A stretch of DNA of 37,950 nt from contig JAFLTM010000010.1 of the NCBI GenBank assembly GCA_022509225.1, positions 1-37,950 on the forward strand, in the 5' to 3' direction. The notes below the pieces were generated by a model. The model had not been told where the DNA came from and did not search any database. It was given only the letters and a program-made list of their open reading frames with translations. The stretch is from Muribaculaceae bacterium (GTDB lineage Bacteria > Bacteroidota > Bacteroidia > Bacteroidales > Muribaculaceae). The first letter of the stretch is position 1. Each line of letters starts with the position of its first letter. Shown piece after piece: positions 34,718 to 37,950 of the stretch. The position numbers and the translations under genes were made by a program.

Positions 34718-36316
34718 TCACTCCAATTTGAAGTTGATCGGCAGTTCATAAACCGAAGCCACCGGTTTTCCATCCACGTTGGCAGGAATCCATTTACCCG
34801 GTAAAGCCTTGACTGCCCGGAGAGCTTCCTCTTCCAATGAAGGATCCACTGATTTCAAAACTTTGAAATTGCCGGTAGATCCATTTGCATTGATTTCAAA
34901 AATTACAATCACGGTTCCCTCTATTTCCTTTGCATACGCATCTGCAGGATATCTTACAATATTAGCCACATCTTTTATGAGCTTTGAATCTCCTCCATCA
35001 TAAGAAGCCGGTACCATTGTTGTTTTGTCCTTTACAACCGTTTCCTTTGTTTCATATTTTTTTTGTGTAAAATAACCTATGACTTGAATAGAATTCGTAC
35101 TTGGAGTAACAACAGGTTGCGAATTTTCTGGCAAGACATCAGAATCTGTCTTTACCTGATTCAGGGTGATAGAGCCTACATATTCTCCATCTTTTGTCTT
35201 AATAATAATCTTTGCAGGATCTTCATTTTTTTTAACCGTTATACTCTGAATTTTATCAGTATCCAAATTTGCCATTTCCTCTTCGGTTGCCTCTTTGCCG
35301 TTGATAAGAATAATTGTATTTTGCTTGGCAATTTTCTCTTCTGTATCATTATTATCGATGGCATCTGTCTTAACTATAATTGCCTCCCCGGATTTTATTT
35401 CGGGAGTGGATTCCATCAAAACAGATGCTACTGCCGGTGTATGAATCAAAAATCCTCCCACACCGGAAAAAATACAGACTATTACCACTCTGGCAATCAA
35501 ATTTTTCTTAAATCTAATTTTGTTCATCATAATTAATCGTTTTTTTAGTGAGCAATTGTTCAATCCGTCGGTTAGGCCTGAAAACCGATTTCTTGAGATA
35601 TTATTTATCAAAAGCATTTGATATCTGTTTTTATCTGTTCCTTTAGACAAGACATACCGGTCGGCTTCATATTCATGAATACGTTGCAATTCCCTCTGAC
35701 AAAACCAGGCTGCAGGATTAAACCATTGAAAGATGAGAACTAAATGAGCCAAGACAAGGTCGAACCAATGCATTTGATCAACATGTGCCTGTTCATGTTT
35801 TAAAAGGATTTCCAGATCCTCTTCCGAATTATATAACGTGTCCGCAAAAATGAAAATCCTGTTGTTCCATGAGAAAGAGGAAAGAGACTTATTGGAATGT
35901 AAGTAAACCTCTCTGCCATTTATTTCTATAACCTCCGATCTTTTCATTAACATCCAGAGTCGCAGGATGGAAATTAGCATTGAGATTACCATAACGCCAG
36001 CTCCAATAAAATATGTGCAGATAATCCAATTTTTTAAGATATCTATCTTAAAAACGTCTTTTGGAGTATTACTGATTTCTCCAATTGGATAGCTACGTCC
36101 CTCTCCTATCTCAATCAGTGGACCTGAATTAGATTCAGGGATGCAAATCACTGCAAGAGGCACTAAAATCATCAATCCGTAAATAATAAGAATAATTCTC
36201 CTGTTAAAAGCCGGATTGACTCGCGACTCCATTAAAAATCTGTAGGCTATCGTACTTAGAAGTAAGACAATGGCCATTGCAAGAATGTAGCCGAAAAAAG
36301 TATAATGATATATCAT
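34718..36316 (-). CDS. BlaR1-like M56 membrane peptidase fused to a TonB C-terminal domain
   Basis: The 532-residue protein starts with three membrane helices (about 5-25, 40-60, 98-120). The M56 zinc peptidase segment follows, with HEQAH (His174, Glu175, His178) and the candidate third ligand Glu217 in HEYEADRY; a further helix lies near 275-296. A periplasmic stretch contains ILINGKEATEEEMANLDTD, a motif seen in related proteins, and a TonB-like C-terminal domain (about 440-532, VIVIFEINANGSTGNFKVLKS to the end). In the BlaR1/MecR1 paradigm such a sensor peptidase inactivates the BlaI repressor encoded upstream (4-bp overlap). The ligand here is unknown; no beta-lactamase gene is adjacent. 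Confidence 0.9.
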   Translation of the reverse strand: MIYHYTFFGYILAMAIVLLLSTIAYRFLMESRVNPAFNRRIILIIYGLMILVPLAVICIPESNSGPLIEIGEGRSYPIGEISNTPKDVFKIDILKNWIICTYFIGAGVMVISMLISILRLWMLMKRSEVIEINGREVYLHSNKSLSSFSWNNRIFIFADTLYNSEEDLEILLKHEQAHVDQMHWFDLVLAHLVLIFQWFNPAAWFCQRELQRIHEYEADRYVLSKGTDKNRYQMLLINNISRNRFSGLTDGLNNCSLKKRLIMMNKIRFKKNLIARVVIVCIFSGVGGFLIHTPAVASVLMESTPEIKSGEAIIVKTDAIDNNDTEEKIAKQNTIILINGKEATEEEMANLDTDKIQSITVKKNEDPAKIIIKTKDGEYVGSITLNQVKTDSDVLPENSQPVVTPSTNSIQVIGYFTQKKYETKETVVKDKTTMVPASYDGGDSKLIKDVANIVRYPADAYAKEIEGTVIVIFEINANGSTGNFKVLKSVDPSLEEEALRAVKALPGKWIPANVDGKPVASVYELPINFKLE

Positions 36317-36678
36317 TGTTTCTTTTTGTTTTTAACTATCTCAATCAATTCAGCTATCTCTTTATCTGAAAGATTTTCATCTTTCAAGAGTGCGTTGACA
36401 AGACCGGCCATTGAACCATTGAAAAATTTTGACACAAATGATTTCAATGAACTCCGGCTGAATTCATCTTGGCTTATTTTGGCGCTATAAAGATTGGTAT
36501 TGCCTATCGTGCGATGTTTTACCCATCCCTTTTTCTCAAGGATTCGCAGAAATGTTGCAACTGTGTTGAAATGTGGACGTGGCTCCGGATACATTTCCAA
36601 AATTTCTCTGGCAATCATTTCATCTTTAGTCCATAATTTTCTCATCAGGTCTTCTTCCTTGTCAGTCAATGATTTCAT
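36313..36678 (-). CDS. BlaI/MecI/CopY-family transcriptional repressor
   Basis: A 121-residue winged-helix repressor: LTDKEEDLMRKLWTKDEMIAREILEMYP, then HFNTVATFLRILEKKGWVKHRTIGNTNLYSAKIS, then a C-terminal dimerisation region (FNGSMAGLVNALLKDENLSDKEIAELIEIVK). It is cotranscribed with the M56/TonB sensor (4-bp overlap), the standard BlaI-BlaR1 arrangement. AACTAA-type half-sites overlap and precede its -7 box and probably mediate autoregulation. Target genes beyond the pair are not visible in the window. Confidence 0.92.
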   Translation of the reverse strand: MKSLTDKEEDLMRKLWTKDEMIAREILEMYPEPRPHFNTVATFLRILEKKGWVKHRTIGNTNLYSAKISQDEFSRSSLKSFVSKFFNGSMAGLVNALLKDENLSDKEIAELIEIVKNKKKQ

Positions 36679-36710
36679 TTGGTTTATATTTTATTAAAAT
36701 AATTCCGATG

Positions 36711-36753
36711 CAAATGTAACTAAAAAAAATCAAATGCAACTAAATTATTAGTT
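36711..36753 (-). promoter_or_regulatory. blaI promoter with candidate BlaI operators
   Basis: The minus strand reads TACATTTG (36711-36718), a -7 box, with TTG about 18 bp upstream. Plus-strand CAAATGTAACTA (36711-36722) is repeated as CAAATGCAACTA (36731-36742), exactly 20 bp apart. AACTAA (36738-36743) and TTAGTT (36748-36753) form a dyad. The arrangement suits autorepression by the BlaI-like protein; binding is inferred. Confidence 0.5.
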
Positions 36754-36773
36754 ATATTTTGTAAAAATTAGTC

Positions 36774-36810
36774 AAAAAGAAAGGCGCACCTTAATTCCGG
36801 CACACCTTTC
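36774..36810 (-). terminator. Terminator of the GH16 gene
   Basis: On the minus strand GAAAGGTGTGCC (36799-36810) pairs with GGTGCGCCTTTC (36779-36790) over 12 bp, including three G-U wobbles, with an 8-nt loop and then TTTTT. The wobbles become mismatches on the plus strand, so it should work only for the minus transcript. Confidence 0.75.
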
Positions 36811-36844
36811 TAAGAATATTGTGGAATGGTCTCTTAATTAATTA

Positions 36845-37642
36845 TTATTGCTTTTGGTAGAACCTCACCCAGTCTATTTCCATAATATCCGGCAGTTCAT
36901 CAGGATTTGCTTTACCAACCCAATTCCCTTCAAGTTGCATATCTATCAAGAGATAGAATTCTTTGTCGAAAGGGAACTGCCCCTCTTTATCTGTCTCGAT
37001 TTTCGGATATGTGAATGTATGTTCTCCGTTTATTGCAAACACTAGGCTATCGGGATGAAGTTCCACGCTATAGATATTATATTCATTATTAATTATTTTG
37101 CCTGTGGCATAATGAGGAGGCACAGTATCCAGCCCTAAGACCTGAGTATAATAACTATGAATGGTTTGGTAGGCTATTGTGTCTGAGTTCAATCTCTCCA
37201 TAATGTCGATTTCACCCCCAACCGGCCATTTTTCCTCTATGTAAGGTAGTAACCAAATTGCAGGCCATGCACCTGTCACATCTCCAAATTTAGCCCGGAT
37301 TTCAAGTTTGCCGTGACCGAACCCCTTTTTATTTTTTGTAAACACTCCTCCTGTGAGGTAAGGAACCGTATCTATAGATCTGTCAGGATTTATTATACCT
37401 CTTAGGATAAGGTTGCCGTTTCTTACATCATAAAGGGTATCTGCCTGCGACATATAATTGTTCCAGTCACTTTCTCCTCTTGGGATACGGCTCCATACTG
37501 AATCATTGAGAACACCATCGGTGTTGAAATCATCTTCCCATACCAGCACCCAATCTGGTTGTTTTTCAGTTTTTTTCTTGTCACAACTTATCACAGCTCC
37601 AACTGCAATAAAAAGTAGAATAAATAGATAAAATTTTCTCAT
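36845..37642 (-). CDS. Family 16 glycoside hydrolase, lipoprotein
   Basis: A 265-residue secreted endoglucanase-like enzyme. The ATG at 37640-37642 is preferred over the TTG codon just before it. The lipoprotein signal peptide MRKFYLFILLFIAVGAVISC places the lipidated cysteine at Cys20. The GH16 jelly roll follows, with catalytic motif EIDIME (nucleophile and acid/base Glu) in GGEIDIMERLNSD. Other GH16 landmarks are LVWEDDFNTDGVLNDSVWSR and YLLIDMQLEGNW. GH16 members cleave beta-1,3(4)-glucans, agars or carrageenans; this one resembles the laminarinase or lichenase group, but substrate cannot be fixed. It is solitary: no SusC/SusD or sulfatase genes are adjacent, and it has its own terminator. 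Confidence 0.9.
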   Translation of the reverse strand: MRKFYLFILLFIAVGAVISCDKKKTEKQPDWVLVWEDDFNTDGVLNDSVWSRIPRGESDWNNYMSQADTLYDVRNGNLILRGIINPDRSIDTVPYLTGGVFTKNKKGFGHGKLEIRAKFGDVTGAWPAIWLLPYIEEKWPVGGEIDIMERLNSDTIAYQTIHSYYTQVLGLDTVPPHYATGKIINNEYNIYSVELHPDSLVFAINGEHTFTYPKIETDKEGQFPFDKEFYLLIDMQLEGNWVGKANPDELPDIMEIDWVRFYQKQ

Positions 37643-37950
37643 CAAAGTTTATAAATTTTGTAAATGTGGTTAATAATCACAAAATTAACCATTTTTATTT
37701 AAAATAAAAACAATGAAGAAATTCGACCATAACAATAATCCTGAAAAAGCAAATTATTTGCTATCACCGGCTATAAAGCTATAATAAAACCATCCTCTGA
37801 CTCTCAGAAGGGAAATTTTTTCTCCTGAAATTAACAGCCGGACTTTTAATTTTAAGCCTTTTTCAAAAGAAATTCAACAACAGATCGCTTAATTCTTTGA
37901 AAATATCCTGTTTCGTTATCAGCAGAACGATTTAAAAATGGCTGAGATCA
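37643..37950. other. Intergenic region at right end; GH16 -7 box and palindromes, no gene recognised
   Basis: On the minus strand, TAATTTTG (37680-37687) is a likely -7 box for the GH16 gene. A perfect palindrome AGCAAAT-T-ATTTGCT lies at 37748-37762. A short hairpin CCTCTGA/TCAGAAGG (37794-37811, one bulge) is followed by a T-run. Short frames on either strand (for example 23 codons from 37713) have no support. An ATG at 37938 could begin a plus-strand gene that continues past the window. Confidence 0.5.

Noticed and set aside
37643-37645. TTG start for the GH16 lipoprotein
   Set aside because: An ATG follows immediately and gives a normal lipoprotein signal peptide; the extra residue adds nothing.
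37713-37784. 23-codon frame in the right-end spacer
   Set aside because: No conserved feature and no promoter; also contains the palindrome at 37748-37762, which better explains the sequence.
37840-37947. Minus-strand open frame at the right edge that looks like a gene tail
   Set aside because: The frame is preceded by an in-frame TGA at the very edge of the window and has no ATG, so it is not the end of a longer gene.

Overview
The window is typical Bacteroidales (Bacteroidota) chromosome. It has low GC and A/T-rich spacers. Several spacers carry the Bacteroidota housekeeping -7 box TAnnTTTG. Diagnostic genes include an FeoA-FeoB fusion, a ClpC with UVR linker, a DPP5-type S9 peptidase, a two-CBM20 amylomaltase, a BlaI plus M56/TonB pair and the tpiA-SPOR-folE cluster. 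I cannot name the genus. I see no phage, insertion sequence, CRISPR, tRNA or rRNA. The window is a dense core-gene region, not an island.

Layout. 1-3209 (+): 3' end of B12-dependent ribonucleotide reductase (nrdJ) and a GH77 4-alpha-glucanotransferase. 3263-5166 (-): operon tpiA, a SPOR protein and folE. 5368-9364 (+): uvrB and a YgiQ-type radical SAM gene. 9487-11586 (+): dipeptidyl-peptidase 5 lipoprotein. 11741-14182 (+): feoAB. 14345-16894 (-): clpC, convergent with feoAB and separated from it by two hairpins. 17105-20848 (+): gyrA and a TPR protein. 21098-26843 (+): the cell-elongation cluster mreB, mreC, mreD, PBP2, rodA. 27033-28737 (+): an orphan helical protein, a PlsC-like acyltransferase and a nitrilase/omega-amidase. 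28716-29045 (-): a tiny membrane HExxH protein. 29044-29983 (+): rlmH and a small AlkD-like helical protein. 29974-34571 (-): metF-metH. 34718-36678 (-): blaI-like regulator and an M56 peptidase fused to a TonB domain. 36845-37642 (-): GH16 lipoprotein. 37643-37950: no gene seen.

Themes. One-carbon and cobalamin metabolism appear twice (NrdJ; MetF-MetH), and folate synthesis once (FolE). The elongasome genes are contiguous, with a hairpin across the mreB stop codon that could set mreB apart from the distal genes. The most interesting regulatory signal is a pair of exact sigma-54 type -24/-12 elements (TTGGCAC-N5-TTGC). One precedes clpC on the minus strand and the other precedes uvrB-ygiQ on the plus strand. 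Both sit in spacers, point the right way and lie at leader-sized distances from the start codons. They suggest that protein quality control and nucleotide excision repair may share RpoN control here. The other region worth follow-up is 28716-29045, a 109-residue membrane protein that looks like the bare catalytic core of an M56-type peptidase. Its start codon overlaps that of the divergent rlmH.
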